Shown piece after piece: positions 18,165 to 27,131 of a stretch of 64,000 bases of DNA. Position 1 is the first letter of the stretch; every line of letters starts with the position of its first letter. The position numbers were made by a program, and so were the translations under genes. The notes beneath the pieces were generated by a model. It was given only the letters and a program-made list of their open reading frames with translations, made no database searches and was not told where the DNA came from. The stretch is from positions 248,001 to 312,000 of the forward strand of contig NZ_CP102251.1 of NCBI RefSeq assembly GCF_025145285.1. The letters are read 5' to 3'. This DNA is from Alistipes onderdonkii (lineage in GTDB: Bacteria > Bacteroidota > Bacteroidia > Bacteroidales > Rikenellaceae).

Positions 18165-19523
18165 TTAAATGATTTCTTCTCCGAACAGCGTCGCCGGGGT
18201 GCACCCCGTAATACGCACACGCACATAGTCGCCGACGTCGTGCCGGCCGCGGTCGAAGACCACGACCTTGTTCTGCGACGTGCGGCCCGAAAGCTGCTTT
18301 TCGTCGCGCTTCGAACGCCCCTCGACCAGCACTTCGAACTCGCGCCCCACGTCGCGCAGGTTGCTCGCATGCCCCAGTTCGTTTTGCAGGGCGATGATCT
18401 CCGAAAGCCGCCGCGACTTCACCTCGTCGGGCACGTCGTCCGGCAGGTGCTCGTGCGCGAAAGTCCCAGGACGCTCCGAGTATTTGAACATGTAGGCGAA
18501 CTCGTACCCCACCTCGCGCATGAGCGAAAGCGTCGCTTCGTGCTCCTGCTCGGTCTCGCCCGAGAAGCCGGCGATCAGGTCGGTCGTGATGGCGCAATCG
18601 GGCAGGTAACGGCGGATGGCGGCGATACGGCCGAGATACCATTCGCGGGTGTACTTGCGGTTCATACGCCCGAGCATCGACGAGGCGCCCGATTGTGCGG
18701 GCAGGTGGATCGAGCGGCAGATGTTGGGCATCGAGGCCATGACCTCCAGCAGGCGGTCGCTCATGTCCTTGGGGTGCGACGTGGCGAAGCGCACGCGCAG
18801 CGACGGCGAAACCGACGCCACGAGGCGCATCAGTTCGGGGAAGTCCACCTCGCCGGCCTTGTACGAATTGACGTTCTGCCCCAGCAACGTCACTTCGCGG
18901 TATCCGTTCTCGAAGAGCGAGCGGGCCTCCGCGACGATCGTTTGCGGGTCGCGGCTCCGTTCGCGGCCGCGGGTGTAGGGCACCACACAGTAGGAACAGA
19001 AATTATTGCATCCGCGCATGATGGCCACATAGGCGCTCACGCCGTTGCGGTCGAGCCGCACGGGGGCGATCTCGGCATAGGTCTCCTCCGTGGAGAGCAG
19101 GACGTTCACGCCCTTGCCGCCCGCTTCGGCCTCGCGCACCAGACGCGGCAGGTCGCGGTAGGCATCCGGCCCGGCCACGACGTCGACGCCGTAAGGGCCC
19201 TCGACCAATTTCTCCTTGAGGCGTTCGGCCATGCAGCCGATGATGCCCACGACGAGCCCCGGTTTGGCCCGGCGGTAGCGTTTCATCTCGGCCAGGCGCC
19301 CCCAGATACGCTGCTCGGCATTGTCGCGGATCGAGCAGGTGTTGATCAGGATGACATCGGCCAGGCCGATATCCTCGGTGTAGACGTATCCCTCCCGCTG
19401 CATCAGGGCAACCACGACTTCCGTGTCGCCGACATTCATCTGGCAGCCGTAGGTTTCGACGAAAAGTTTGCGTCCGGCGCCCGACAGGGGGCGCAATGTA
19501 TTCGTATTGAGTTTAAATTCCAC
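18165..19523 (-). CDS. miaB: tRNA-2-methylthio-N6-dimethylallyladenosine synthase MiaB
   Basis: 452 residues. UPF0004 domain with three cluster cysteines (C27 in ETYGCQMN, C63 in NTCSIRDNA, C97 in GIIGCMAE), radical-SAM motif C172-C176-C179 (GCNNFCSYCVVPYTRGRE), and a C-terminal TRAM domain ending TLFGEEII. It methylthiolates i6A37 in tRNAs reading UNN codons. The NTCSIRDNAEQRIWGR context fits MiaB rather than RimO or MtaB. Fourteen bases after the YitT gene. Confidence 0.94.
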   Translation of the reverse strand: MEFKLNTNTLRPLSGAGRKLFVETYGCQMNVGDTEVVVALMQREGYVYTEDIGLADVILINTCSIRDNAEQRIWGRLAEMKRYRRAKPGLVVGIIGCMAERLKEKLVEGPYGVDVVAGPDAYRDLPRLVREAEAGGKGVNVLLSTEETYAEIAPVRLDRNGVSAYVAIMRGCNNFCSYCVVPYTRGRERSRDPQTIVAEARSLFENGYREVTLLGQNVNSYKAGEVDFPELMRLVASVSPSLRVRFATSHPKDMSDRLLEVMASMPNICRSIHLPAQSGASSMLGRMNRKYTREWYLGRIAAIRRYLPDCAITTDLIAGFSGETEQEHEATLSLMREVGYEFAYMFKYSERPGTFAHEHLPDDVPDEVKSRRLSEIIALQNELGHASNLRDVGREFEVLVEGRSKRDEKQLSGRTSQNKVVVFDRGRHDVGDYVRVRITGCTPATLFGEEII

Positions 19524-19537
19524 GTTCCAAATTTCCG

Positions 19538-20527
19538 TTATTCCGCATGTATCTCGTTCTTGTCGGGGAACTGTTTGAACCCTTCGCCGAACGTCTCGTA
19601 GGCATCGGTCACGACTACGAACGCCGCCGGGTCGATCTCTTTGATCTTATGTTGCACGAGGTGCACCTCCTTGCGGCTCACGACCAGGAAGATCATGTCC
19701 CGCGAAGCGTCCGTATACATCCCCTTCGACTTGATGTAGGTCGCACTGCGGTCGAGGTCTTCGATGATGAAGCGTTTGAGCGCCTGATGGTGGTCGCTGA
19801 TGATGAAGAGCAGCTTGTCGTACGACGCACCGTTGAGCAGGTAGGCGATCACACGCGAGGTGATATAAATCGTGATGAGCGAATAGAGCGTCAGCATCCA
19901 GCCGTTCGAAGCGGCTTCGCCCGTCCCCAGCCCGAAGCCGATGACGGCCAGGCCGGACAGCACGACGAAACCGTCGGCCAGGAAGATGCCCGACGAGAAC
20001 TTGATGCCCGCGAATTTCTGCAACAGCATCGCCACGATGTCGGTGCCGCCCGTGGTCGCCTGCTGGCGCACGACGATGCCCTGCCCCACGCCGATGACGA
20101 CGGCGCCGATGACGCACGTCAGCAGCAAGTCGTTCGACAGGTCGAGCCGCCCGTTCAGCAGCAGCGACGGATCGAGGCTCTCGACCGCCGCGGCGTCGGG
20201 ATAGACCAGCCGCGTGAGCACGTTCATGAAGCCGGGCGTATAAAGCGCAGCCAGCACCGTACGCGTTCCGAACTGCCCGCCGAAAACCAGCATCGCAACG
20301 AGCATCAGCGGCACGTCGAACATATAGCCGAACGTACCCACCTGGATCGACGGAAAAATGTTGTGCAGCACGATACCCATACCGTACACGCCTCCCGGCA
20401 CGAAATTGTAAGGGTTCACAAACAGCACGAAGCCGGCACCCATGACCGAACACCCGAAAAAGATCAGGAACCACGAGCGCCACCACGCCCACGAGCCCAT
20501 AGGTTCCAGTAATGCTTTCGTATTCAT
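19538..20527 (-). CDS. YitT family membrane protein
   Basis: 329 residues. Five to six N-terminal membrane helices (SWFLIFFGCSVMGAGFVLFVNPYNFVPGGVYGMGIVL is the family opening; TTGGTDIVAMLL is also typical), then a cytosolic DUF2179 domain (YIKSKGMYTDASRDMIFLVVSRKEV). YitT proteins are widespread and their transported substrate is unknown. First gene of a run into miaB, divergent from plsY. Confidence 0.9.
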   Translation of the reverse strand: MNTKALLEPMGSWAWWRSWFLIFFGCSVMGAGFVLFVNPYNFVPGGVYGMGIVLHNIFPSIQVGTFGYMFDVPLMLVAMLVFGGQFGTRTVLAALYTPGFMNVLTRLVYPDAAAVESLDPSLLLNGRLDLSNDLLLTCVIGAVVIGVGQGIVVRQQATTGGTDIVAMLLQKFAGIKFSSGIFLADGFVVLSGLAVIGFGLGTGEAASNGWMLTLYSLITIYITSRVIAYLLNGASYDKLLFIISDHHQALKRFIIEDLDRSATYIKSKGMYTDASRDMIFLVVSRKEVHLVQHKIKEIDPAAFVVVTDAYETFGEGFKQFPDKNEIHAE

Positions 20528-20551
20528 ACCCTGTTATACATTTAAAGTATG

Positions 20552-20559
20552 CAAAGATA
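20552..20559 (-). promoter_or_regulatory. -7 element for YitT-MiaB-helicase transcript
   Basis: Minus-strand TATCTTTG, 24 bases upstream of the YitT ATG; the -33 region is only GCTG-like. Confidence 0.6.
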
Positions 20560-20633
20560 CGATATTCCCCCGAATCCGCCAGCAGAACGGCGCGGATTTT
20601 TCACGCCGGGCTTCCGTTTCCGGATTTTTTAAT

Positions 20634-20641
20634 TATATTTG
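20634..20641 (+). promoter_or_regulatory. -7 element for plsY
   Basis: TATATTTG, 27 bases upstream of the ATG at 20669. It overlaps an alternative TTG start at 20639, which is therefore unlikely to be translated. Confidence 0.65.
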
Positions 20642-20668
20642 CATTATACAAACCCTTGGAAAACCGTT

Positions 20669-21373
20669 ATGATCCTCACATATTACACCGCTACCACCAT
20701 GATTATCATCGCCTATCTGCTGGGCTCGATTCCGAGCGCCGTGTGGATCGGCAAGAAATATTACGGCATCGACATCCGCGAATACGGCAGCAAGAACGCC
20801 GGTACGACCAACATGCTGCGCGTGCTGGGCAGGCGGGCCGCACTGCCCGTATTCGGGCTCGATTTCCTGAAGGGGTTCGTGGCGGTGACGATCATCGACC
20901 TGATGAAATACGACAGCGTATTCGCCGACGGGGCCAATGAAAACTGGTTCTACATCCTGCGTTTCATAGCCGTGTTCGCCGCCGTGGTGGGACACATCTT
21001 CCCGATCTTCGCCAATTTCCGGGGCGGCAAGGGCGTAGCGACGCTCGTCGGAGCCATCATGGGCGTCAACGCCCCGCTCGTACTGCTCTGCTTCGGCGTA
21101 TGGTTCCTGGTGCTGATGGTCACCCACTACGTGTCGCTGGCCTCGATGGTCGCAGGCTGTTCCTTCCCGATCTTTACGCTCATATCGCCGAAGGTCAACC
21201 ACCTGGTGCCGTTCGTGGTTTTTTCGTTCATCATCGCCATCCTGCTGATTTACACCCACCGCAAGAACATCGAGCGGCTGAAGGCCGGCACCGAATCGAA
21301 GATATACATCTGGAAACCCCGGCATGTAAAAGTCGACCCGGAAGAAGCCAAAGACAAGGGAGCAAACAAATAA
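20669..21373 (+). CDS. plsY: Acyl-phosphate:glycerol-3-phosphate acyltransferase PlsY
   Basis: 234 residues with about five to six membrane helices. The three PlsY loop motifs are visible: IAYLLGSIPSAVWIGK, GSKNAGTTNMLRVLGRRAALPVF with LDFLKG, and GHIFPIFANFRGGKGVAT. It acylates sn-G3P at position 1 using acyl-phosphate, the first step of phospholipid synthesis at the inner membrane. The acyl-CoA synthetase gene follows on the same strand from its own -7 element. Confidence 0.95.
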   Translation: MILTYYTATTMIIIAYLLGSIPSAVWIGKKYYGIDIREYGSKNAGTTNMLRVLGRRAALPVFGLDFLKGFVAVTIIDLMKYDSVFADGANENWFYILRFIAVFAAVVGHIFPIFANFRGGKGVATLVGAIMGVNAPLVLLCFGVWFLVLMVTHYVSLASMVAGCSFPIFTLISPKVNHLVPFVVFSFIIAILLIYTHRKNIERLKAGTESKIYIWKPRHVKVDPEEAKDKGANK

Positions 21374-21469
21374 GGCTCCGGAAGCTTCCCCACAGGACTT
21401 TTTGGAGCAAAAAGTAAGCACAATAGGATAAAAAATGCGGGCACCCTGCTGGAAAATCGTTTTTTTGTC

Positions 21470-21477
21470 TATCTTTG
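21470..21477 (+). promoter_or_regulatory. -7 element for the acyl-CoA synthetase gene
   Basis: TATCTTTG, 22 bases before the ATG; no good TTTG at the -33 position. Confidence 0.6.
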
Positions 21478-21499
21478 CACCGGACATTAGGACGCAATC

Positions 21500-23200
21500 A
21501 TGTTAGAGGAAAACCTGATAAAAATATACGAGACGAGTTTCCGCGAGAACCGTGAAATGCCGGCACTGACCGACTATTTCAAGGGCGAAACATTCTCGTA
21601 TTACGAGATGGCCAAGGAGATCGCCAAGCTGCACCTCCTGTTCAAAAAGGCCGGCGTAAAGAAGGGCGACAAGATAGCGCTGATCGGGCGCAACAATCCC
21701 CGGTGGTGCATCACCTACATCGCCACGATCTCCTACGGCGCCGTAATCGTCCCGATATTGCAGGATTTCGCCCCGGCCGACATCATCCACATCATCAACC
21801 ACTCGGAAAGCAAGCTGCTCTTTCTGGGCGACAACTTCTGGGACATCATCGAAGAAGACCAGATACGCCAGATCGAGGCCGTGTTTTCGCTCACCGATTT
21901 CCACGCCATCTACGAACGCAACGGCAAGGCGCTCACCAAGTTCCAGCGCGATATCCTGAAAAACTACCGTTCGAAATATCCGCGCGGGTTCAGCGTAAAC
22001 GACATCAAGTACCCCGAGATCCCCAACGACGAGGTCATCCTGCTCAACTACACGTCGGGCACCACGGGCTATTCGAAGGGAGTGATGCTCACGGTGAACA
22101 ACCTCACGGGCAACGTAAGTTTCGCCCGCGGCATGGTCAACACGCAGACCGGCACCCACTATTTCCGCAAGGGCGGACGCACGCTGTCGTTCCTGCCGCT
22201 GGCCCACGCCTACGGCTGCGCGTTCGATTTCCTTTCGCCGCTGGCCGTCGGCGGGCACATCACCCTGCTGGGTAAAATCCCGTCGCCCAAGATCCTGCTG
22301 GAAGCCATGTCCGTGGTCAAGCCGACGATCATCTGCTGCGTACCGATGATCCTCGAAAAGGTCTACCGCAAGCAGGTGATGCCGATGCTCGAAAAAGGCC
22401 CCATGTCGATCGCCGTCAAGATTCCGCTGCTCAACACGGCCATCTACTCGGTGATCCGGAAAAAACTGCTGGATGCCTTCGGCGGCAACGTCGACATATT
22501 CATCGTCGGCGGCGCCCCGATGAATCAGGAGACCGAATCGTTCCTGATGAAGATCAAGTTCCCGATCACCATCGGTTACGGCATGACCGAATGCGCGCCG
22601 CTCATCAGTTTCACGCCCGACAACGAATTCAAGGCGGGCTCCTGCGGCCGCTACCTGAAAGGTCTGCTCGACGTCCGGATCGACTCCCCCGACCCGGAAC
22701 ACGTGGCCGGCGAAATCGTCGTGCGCGGCGAGCATGTGATGAAAGGCTACTACAAGAACGAAAAAGATACGGAGAAGGTACTCGAACCCGACGGCTGGCT
22801 CCACACGGGCGACATGGGCACGATGGATCCGGACGGAACGCTCTACATCCGCGGACGCTCGAAGACGATGATCCTCTCCGGAAGCGGGCAGAACATCTAT
22901 CCCGAGGAGATCGAGGACAAGCTCAACAACATGTACCTCGTACTCGAATCCCTGATACTCGACTCGGGCAACGGCAAGCTCAAGGCGATGGTCGTCCCCG
23001 ACTACGAACAGGCCGAGGCGGAAGGCGTGGACAAGAACGACCTGCCGCAGATCATGCAGAACAACCTCACGGAACTGAACTCGCTCCTGGCGGCATACGA
23101 ACGGGTGTCGGAAATAATAATTTATCCGACGGAGTTCGAAAAGACACCAAAACGGAGTATCAAACGTTATTTATACAGTCCGTCGCTACTGAACAAATAA
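21500..23200 (+). CDS. Long-chain acyl-CoA synthetase (AMP-binding)
   Basis: 566 residues, shorter than typical eukaryotic-like Bacteroidota homologues but complete. The adenylation P-loop LLNYTSGTTGYSKGVML is at about residue 180, then GYGMTECAPLISFTP, the hinge WLHTGDMGTMDPDGTLYIRGRSKTMI, and the C-terminal lysine region TPKRSIKRYLY. It activates fatty acids with ATP and CoA. Its position after plsY suggests a phospholipid or fatty-acid recycling role (inference). Confidence 0.92.
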   Translation: MLEENLIKIYETSFRENREMPALTDYFKGETFSYYEMAKEIAKLHLLFKKAGVKKGDKIALIGRNNPRWCITYIATISYGAVIVPILQDFAPADIIHIINHSESKLLFLGDNFWDIIEEDQIRQIEAVFSLTDFHAIYERNGKALTKFQRDILKNYRSKYPRGFSVNDIKYPEIPNDEVILLNYTSGTTGYSKGVMLTVNNLTGNVSFARGMVNTQTGTHYFRKGGRTLSFLPLAHAYGCAFDFLSPLAVGGHITLLGKIPSPKILLEAMSVVKPTIICCVPMILEKVYRKQVMPMLEKGPMSIAVKIPLLNTAIYSVIRKKLLDAFGGNVDIFIVGGAPMNQETESFLMKIKFPITIGYGMTECAPLISFTPDNEFKAGSCGRYLKGLLDVRIDSPDPEHVAGEIVVRGEHVMKGYYKNEKDTEKVLEPDGWLHTGDMGTMDPDGTLYIRGRSKTMILSGSGQNIYPEEIEDKLNNMYLVLESLILDSGNGKLKAMVVPDYEQAEAEGVDKNDLPQIMQNNLTELNSLLAAYERVSEIIIYPTEFEKTPKRSIKRYLYSPSLLNK

Positions 23201-23222
23201 AAAAACATACACATAAAGGCTC

Positions 23223-23322
23223 AGCAGGTAACCACTTGGATTCTCTATCCCAAATTCTTCATAGTCACTGAATCCATTCCAACAATGAGGCGTCACTAAT
23301 AGTTCGGTTACCTGCTTTTTTT
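23223..23322 (+). ncRNA. Candidate structured RNA or long-loop terminator
   Basis: AGCAGGTAACC (23223-23233) pairs perfectly with GGTTACCTGCT (23306-23316), which runs directly into seven T. The 72-base interior holds a second helix, TGGATTC (23237-23243) with GAATCCA (23270-23276). It begins 22 bases after the acyl-CoA synthetase stop, and a separate, ordinary terminator follows. No known RNA family motif (SRP, 6S, riboswitch) was recognised. It could be a 3'-UTR-derived small RNA. Confidence 0.35.
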
Positions 23323-23325
23323 ACG

Positions 23326-23359
23326 AAAGTTACCCGGGAGCACCGGGTAACTTTTTTTT
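23326..23359 (+). terminator. Intrinsic terminator upstream of the histidine kinase gene
   Basis: A 12-bp perfect stem (23326-23337 with 23343-23354), 5-base loop, then a T-run. It ends 3 bases before a TATCTTTA that may be the -7 element (23362-23369) of the next gene. Confidence 0.8.
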
Positions 23360-23373
23360 ATTATCTTTACGGC

Positions 23374-24444
23374 ATGAAAATAACCCGCAAGCAAACCGTC
23401 GGAGAAAACCTGCTCTACGTGATGGTGTGGGCAGCCATCATCCTGGTGCCGGTGCTCAATTCGCAGATGATGTCGGAACTGCACATCAGTTTCGAGAACG
23501 TGCTCATCGCATGGCGGCAGATAGCCCCCTACTTCATCATCTTCATCATCCATAACTCCGTCCTCGCCCCGCGGCTCATGCTGCGCCGCAAGTACAAGAC
23601 CTACCTGCTCTGCGACCTGGCGCTCATCATAGCCGTATTCTGGCTGGTAGACGTTTACGAAGAGCACCTCACCGACCATTTCCTCCCCCACGGCGACCCC
23701 GAGGCGTTCGACGCCTACCGGAAAGCCTCGTTCTCGAACCTGGAGATGTATTGGAACGTCGTGCTGGGATTCTTTATGACGGGGGCCAACACGGGTATCA
23801 AGCTCATTTACCAGTCGATGCGCGACGAGCAGCAGATGGAAGAACTCAAACGCCAGAACCTGGAAGCCGAAATGGACTATCTGAAATACCAGATAAATCC
23901 CCATTTCTTCATGAACACGCTCAACAACATCCACGCCCTGATAGACATCGACACCGAATATGCCAAAAATGCCGTGATCGAGCTGTCGAAGATGATGCGC
24001 TATGTGCTCTATGAATCGGGGCGCGAGATCATCTCCCTGAACAGGGACATCCAGTTCGTACAGAATTACATCGGGCTGATGCGCATCCGCTACACCGACG
24101 CCGTGGACATTCGCGTGGAATACCCGCACGACCTGTCGCCCCAGGTTTCCATCCCGCCGCTGTTGCTGATCGTATTCGTGGAAAACGCCTTCAAGCACGG
24201 CGTGAGTTACAGCAAACCGTCGTTCATCCACATGCGGATCGACTACGCCGACGGCAAGGTCGTCAGCACCATCAGCAACAGCCTCCACACCCCGCAGGCG
24301 GAGAAGCACAATGCCGGGATCGGGCTGGAGAACGTCCGAAAACGCCTCTCGCTGATCTACGGCCCGAAAAACTATTCGCTCGACATCGGGGAAACCAATG
24401 AGACCTATACCGTAAAACTCGTAATACCTACCCTCCATGCTTAA
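23374..24444 (+). CDS. LytS-type sensor histidine kinase
   Basis: 356 residues. Four N-terminal membrane helices, a short coiled coil (MRDEQQMEELKRQNLEAEMDYLKYQ), then the His_kinase (PF06580) domain with the phospho-acceptor His177 in YQINPHFFMNTLNN, and a C-terminal ATPase with NAFKHGV and AGIGLENVRKRL. There is no extracellular sensor domain, as in many Bacteroidota LytS-like kinases. Overlaps the response regulator gene by 8 bases, so translationally coupled. Confidence 0.92.
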   Translation: MKITRKQTVGENLLYVMVWAAIILVPVLNSQMMSELHISFENVLIAWRQIAPYFIIFIIHNSVLAPRLMLRRKYKTYLLCDLALIIAVFWLVDVYEEHLTDHFLPHGDPEAFDAYRKASFSNLEMYWNVVLGFFMTGANTGIKLIYQSMRDEQQMEELKRQNLEAEMDYLKYQINPHFFMNTLNNIHALIDIDTEYAKNAVIELSKMMRYVLYESGREIISLNRDIQFVQNYIGLMRIRYTDAVDIRVEYPHDLSPQVSIPPLLLIVFVENAFKHGVSYSKPSFIHMRIDYADGKVVSTISNSLHTPQAEKHNAGIGLENVRKRLSLIYGPKNYSLDIGETNETYTVKLVIPTLHA

Positions 24445-25180
24445 ATGTATCGCCATAGACGATGAGCCGCTGGCCCTGCGCCAGCTGAAAGGCTACATCG
24501 AGAAAATCCCGTACCTGGAACTCGCCGCTACGTGCAACAACGCGCTCGAAGCCCAGCAGTTTCTGGCCGCGCAGCATGTAGACCTGATATTCGTCGACAT
24601 CAACATGCCCGACCTGAGCGGCGTGGAATTCGTCCGCTCGCTGGTCGACAGGCCGATGGTGATTTTCACGACGGCCTACTCGGAATATGCCGTCGAAGGG
24701 TTCAAGCTCGACGCCGTGGATTACCTGCTCAAACCCTTCAGTTTTGCCGACTTCAGCCGCTCGGCGGGGAAAGCCAATTCGCTCTACGAACTGCGCCACA
24801 ACCAGCGTGCGGGAGTACCCGAGGCTACCCCCGAAGCCCTGCCCAAAGACAAGGAATACATCTCCGTGAAAGCGGATTACAAGGTTTCGCTGGTCAAGAT
24901 CAGTGACATCGTGTACCTGGAAAGCGAAGGGGAGTACGTGCGGATGCACCTTGCCGACGGCACGACGATCACCACGCTTTTCCGGCTCAAGAACATGGAG
25001 GCGGCACTCCCGTCGGATATGTTCATGCGCGTGCACCGTTCCTACATCGTCAACCTGCGTTGCATCAAAGGCTATGTCCGCGGCCGCGTGTTCCTGAGCG
25101 ATACGGAATACGTCCCCATCGGTGAAAACTACAAGGAGAGTTTCCAGCACTACATCGAATCGAATTTCAAGAATTTATAG
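24437..25180 (+). CDS. LytTR family response regulator
   Basis: 247 residues. Receiver domain with acidic pocket IAIDDE, phospho-acceptor Asp54 in IFVDINMPDLSG, and KPFSF. The LytTR DNA-binding domain occupies about 140-245 (LEGEYVRMHLADGTTITTLFRLKNME, FMRVHRSYIVNL). Partner of the kinase immediately upstream. Targets are not visible. The 3' end overlaps the convergent HsdR_N gene by 6 bases. Confidence 0.93.
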   Translation: MLKCIAIDDEPLALRQLKGYIEKIPYLELAATCNNALEAQQFLAAQHVDLIFVDINMPDLSGVEFVRSLVDRPMVIFTTAYSEYAVEGFKLDAVDYLLKPFSFADFSRSAGKANSLYELRHNQRAGVPEATPEALPKDKEYISVKADYKVSLVKISDIVYLESEGEYVRMHLADGTTITTLFRLKNMEAALPSDMFMRVHRSYIVNLRCIKGYVRGRVFLSDTEYVPIGENYKESFQHYIESNFKNL

Positions 25181-25627
25181 GGCCGAGAAATCGGGGAATC
25201 CCGACAACTGGACGTATTTGCCGTCGCGGTACTCGCAGCAGTAGTGCCGCAGGCCGTTGGTCAGGATCACGAACCGCGCCCCCAGCACCGAATTGTAACG
25301 CACGGCCTGCGCCAGGGTACGCTCGTCGATCCGGATTTCCGGTGCCTTGCATTCGGCCAGCACCAGCGGCTCGGCACGGTCGCCGACCACCACGACGTCG
25401 GCCCGCTGCGGCTGCCCGTTGACCGGCACGGCATACTCCTGTACGACGCGCTTGGGCAGCACCCCGCAGTGCGAAACGAGGTAAGCGATCAGGTGGCGCC
25501 GCACCCACTCCTCGGGAGTCAGTACGAGGTAAATACCCCGCAGGTCATCCCACACCTCGACCTGTTCCTCGCGGCGGCGGGCACGCAGCCGGATGGCAGG
25601 AAAATTGAGTTTGGGAAGCGCAGGCAT
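25175..25627 (-). CDS. Stand-alone HsdR_N (type I restriction R N-terminal) domain protein
   Basis: 150 residues. It has the HSDR_N_2 profile common in Bacteroidota: KLNFPAIRL start, EEWVRRHLIAYLV, then the PD-(D/E)XK-like core RADVVVVGDRAEPLVLAECKAP with D and ECK, and ARFVILTNGLRHYCCEYRDGKY. There is no helicase or specificity subunit nearby, so it is not a restriction system. A nuclease-fold protein of unknown role. Confidence 0.82.
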   Translation of the reverse strand: MPALPKLNFPAIRLRARRREEQVEVWDDLRGIYLVLTPEEWVRRHLIAYLVSHCGVLPKRVVQEYAVPVNGQPQRADVVVVGDRAEPLVLAECKAPEIRIDERTLAQAVRYNSVLGARFVILTNGLRHYCCEYRDGKYVQLSGFPDFSAL

Positions 25628-25647
25628 CTAAGTTCCGGAAAATTTAC

Positions 25648-25669
25648 TATCTTTACGTGCACAAATATA
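25648..25669. promoter_or_regulatory. Divergent -7 elements between HsdR_N and GH2-like genes
   Basis: Plus-strand TATCTTTA (25648-25655) and minus-strand TATATTTG (25662-25669) lie 6 bases apart, facing the two divergent genes. No convincing -33 partner on either strand. Confidence 0.4.
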
Positions 25670-25747
25670 CGAACATTTTCGATATGCCGGGCCGCAAGGG
25701 CAACTCGTTTGGCCGGGCGTGAGGGAATGTTCACAAAAAACAACCCT

Positions 25748-27052
25748 ATGAGGAGTATTCTTTCGATCATAGCACTTTTTTCGTGCTGCACGCTGGCGGC
25801 ACAGGAGTATATTCCGACCTGCGGCCGCGAACCGATGCGCGGCGAATTGCTCGTCTACCCCACCGCCCGGGAAGCTGCGGAGGCCGACGGCAGCGACAAC
25901 AAATATTTCACGCGCCTGACCGAATGGACGCAAAAGGGCAACAGTTTCACGACGGATTTCACCGTACCGTTCGCCTGGGCCAACCGGCAGGTGCTGCTCC
26001 GGATCGGATGGGCGTCGGCCGACTACGAGATCCGCATAAACGGCGGGACGGTAGCCTACAACAGCGACTGCAATGCCCCGGCCGAATTCAACCTCACGCG
26101 CCATGCCAAAGAGGGGCGTAACACACTGGAGGTCATTCTCAGTTCCCCGTCGAAGGTCGCAAGGCTCGAAAGCTGGAAAAATGATGCCGCACCGGCCATC
26201 GGAGAGGCATGGGTCATGAGCCAGCCGACATTGCGCGTACGCGACATACTCACCAAGACATGGCGCAGCACCGAAGAGGGGGACAACGTCATGGCCGAAG
26301 TCGGACTGGTCGTCAAGAGCGAAGCCCTCAACCCGCGCACGTCGCGCGTCCACTACGAATTGCTATCCCCCGCCGGTAAAACCTCGGCAACAGGATACAA
26401 GGACATCAAACTCAACATGCGCGGCGAGGACACCCTGCGGTTCCTGGCACGTATTCCGGACAGCCTGCTCTGGAGCCCGGAAAAGACCACACGCTTCACC
26501 TTGCGGGTCAAGACCCAGCACGAAGGCCGCTACATGGAATATATCGAAGTCCCGCTGGGGTTCCGCACCGTAGAGGTGCAAAACGGACAGCTGGCGGTGA
26601 ACGGCACACCCGTCACGCTCCGCACGCGCGAGGTTCCCGCCCATGCCTCGGCAGACGAAATCGCAGCTTTACGCGGGCAAGGGTACAACACGCTTAAACT
26701 CCTCCCGGGCCCGGTGTCCCCGACGCTGTATGGCACCTGCGACACACTGGGAATGTACGTGATCGTACAGGCGCCGATCGACACCCGCAGCAGCGGTGAA
26801 TCGCGGCGGATCGGTGGCAATCCGTCGAACGCCCCGGAATGGCAGGGGGCATATGCCGAACGTACGGCGGACAGCTACCATGCCTCGAAACGGCATCCGT
26901 CGGTAATCGCCTTTTCGCTGGCCACGCAATCGTCCAACGGCATCAACCTCTACGAAAGTTACCTGGACATGAAGAAGTCCGGCGACTCGCGGCCGTTCAT
27001 CTATCCCGATGCTGCGGGGGAATGGAACAGCGACAAACTGGACATGCAATAA
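25748..27052 (+). CDS. Truncated glycoside hydrolase family 2-like protein, probably non-catalytic
   Basis: 434 residues with signal peptide MRSILSIIALFSCCTLAAQ. Domains in order: GH2 sugar-binding jelly roll, Ig-like domain, then a short piece of the TIM barrel starting RTVEVQNGQLAVNGTPVTLR. The conserved HPSVIxWSLGNE motif appears at residues 383-394 as HPSVIAFSLATQ, so the acid/base Glu is Gln394. The protein ends LDMQ about 40 residues later, before the nucleophile Glu of active GH2 enzymes. GH2 members are usually 600-1,000 residues. It may be a secreted pseudoenzyme or a decayed beta-galactosidase. Confidence 0.78.
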   Translation: MRSILSIIALFSCCTLAAQEYIPTCGREPMRGELLVYPTAREAAEADGSDNKYFTRLTEWTQKGNSFTTDFTVPFAWANRQVLLRIGWASADYEIRINGGTVAYNSDCNAPAEFNLTRHAKEGRNTLEVILSSPSKVARLESWKNDAAPAIGEAWVMSQPTLRVRDILTKTWRSTEEGDNVMAEVGLVVKSEALNPRTSRVHYELLSPAGKTSATGYKDIKLNMRGEDTLRFLARIPDSLLWSPEKTTRFTLRVKTQHEGRYMEYIEVPLGFRTVEVQNGQLAVNGTPVTLRTREVPAHASADEIAALRGQGYNTLKLLPGPVSPTLYGTCDTLGMYVIVQAPIDTRSSGESRRIGGNPSNAPEWQGAYAERTADSYHASKRHPSVIAFSLATQSSNGINLYESYLDMKKSGDSRPFIYPDAAGEWNSDKLDMQ

Positions 27053-27089
27053 ACCCAAAGTGGCTCTACGATAACGTGAAAAGCTTTTA

Positions 27090-27131
27090 TTGCAAAAAAA
27101 TCCCGATTTTTTTCAGGATTTTTTTTGCAAT
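27090..27131 (+). terminator. AT-rich terminator hairpin after the GH2-like gene
   Basis: TTGCAAAAAAATCC (27090-27103) pairs with GGATTTTTTTTGCAA (27116-27130) around a 12-base loop. Its right arm supplies the TTTG of the tRNA promoter. Confidence 0.6.

Noticed and set aside
16692..19601. Long plus-strand frame opposite the helicase, miaB and YitT genes
   Set aside because: Shadow of three well-identified minus-strand genes; its translation is His/Arg/Asp-rich without any domain.
23223..23322. 4.5S SRP RNA or 6S RNA
   Set aside because: The conserved SRP tetraloop/asymmetric-loop motif is absent and the length and fold do not fit 6S RNA.
25175..25627. Part of a restriction-modification defence system
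   Set aside because: Only an isolated HsdR_N domain is present; no helicase, methylase, specificity gene or other defence gene lies around it.
27053..27090. Frameshift continuation of the GH2-like protein after its stop
   Set aside because: The +1 frame reads only a few plausible residues (NPKWLYDN) before the terminator hairpin; not enough to support a longer ancestral frame here.
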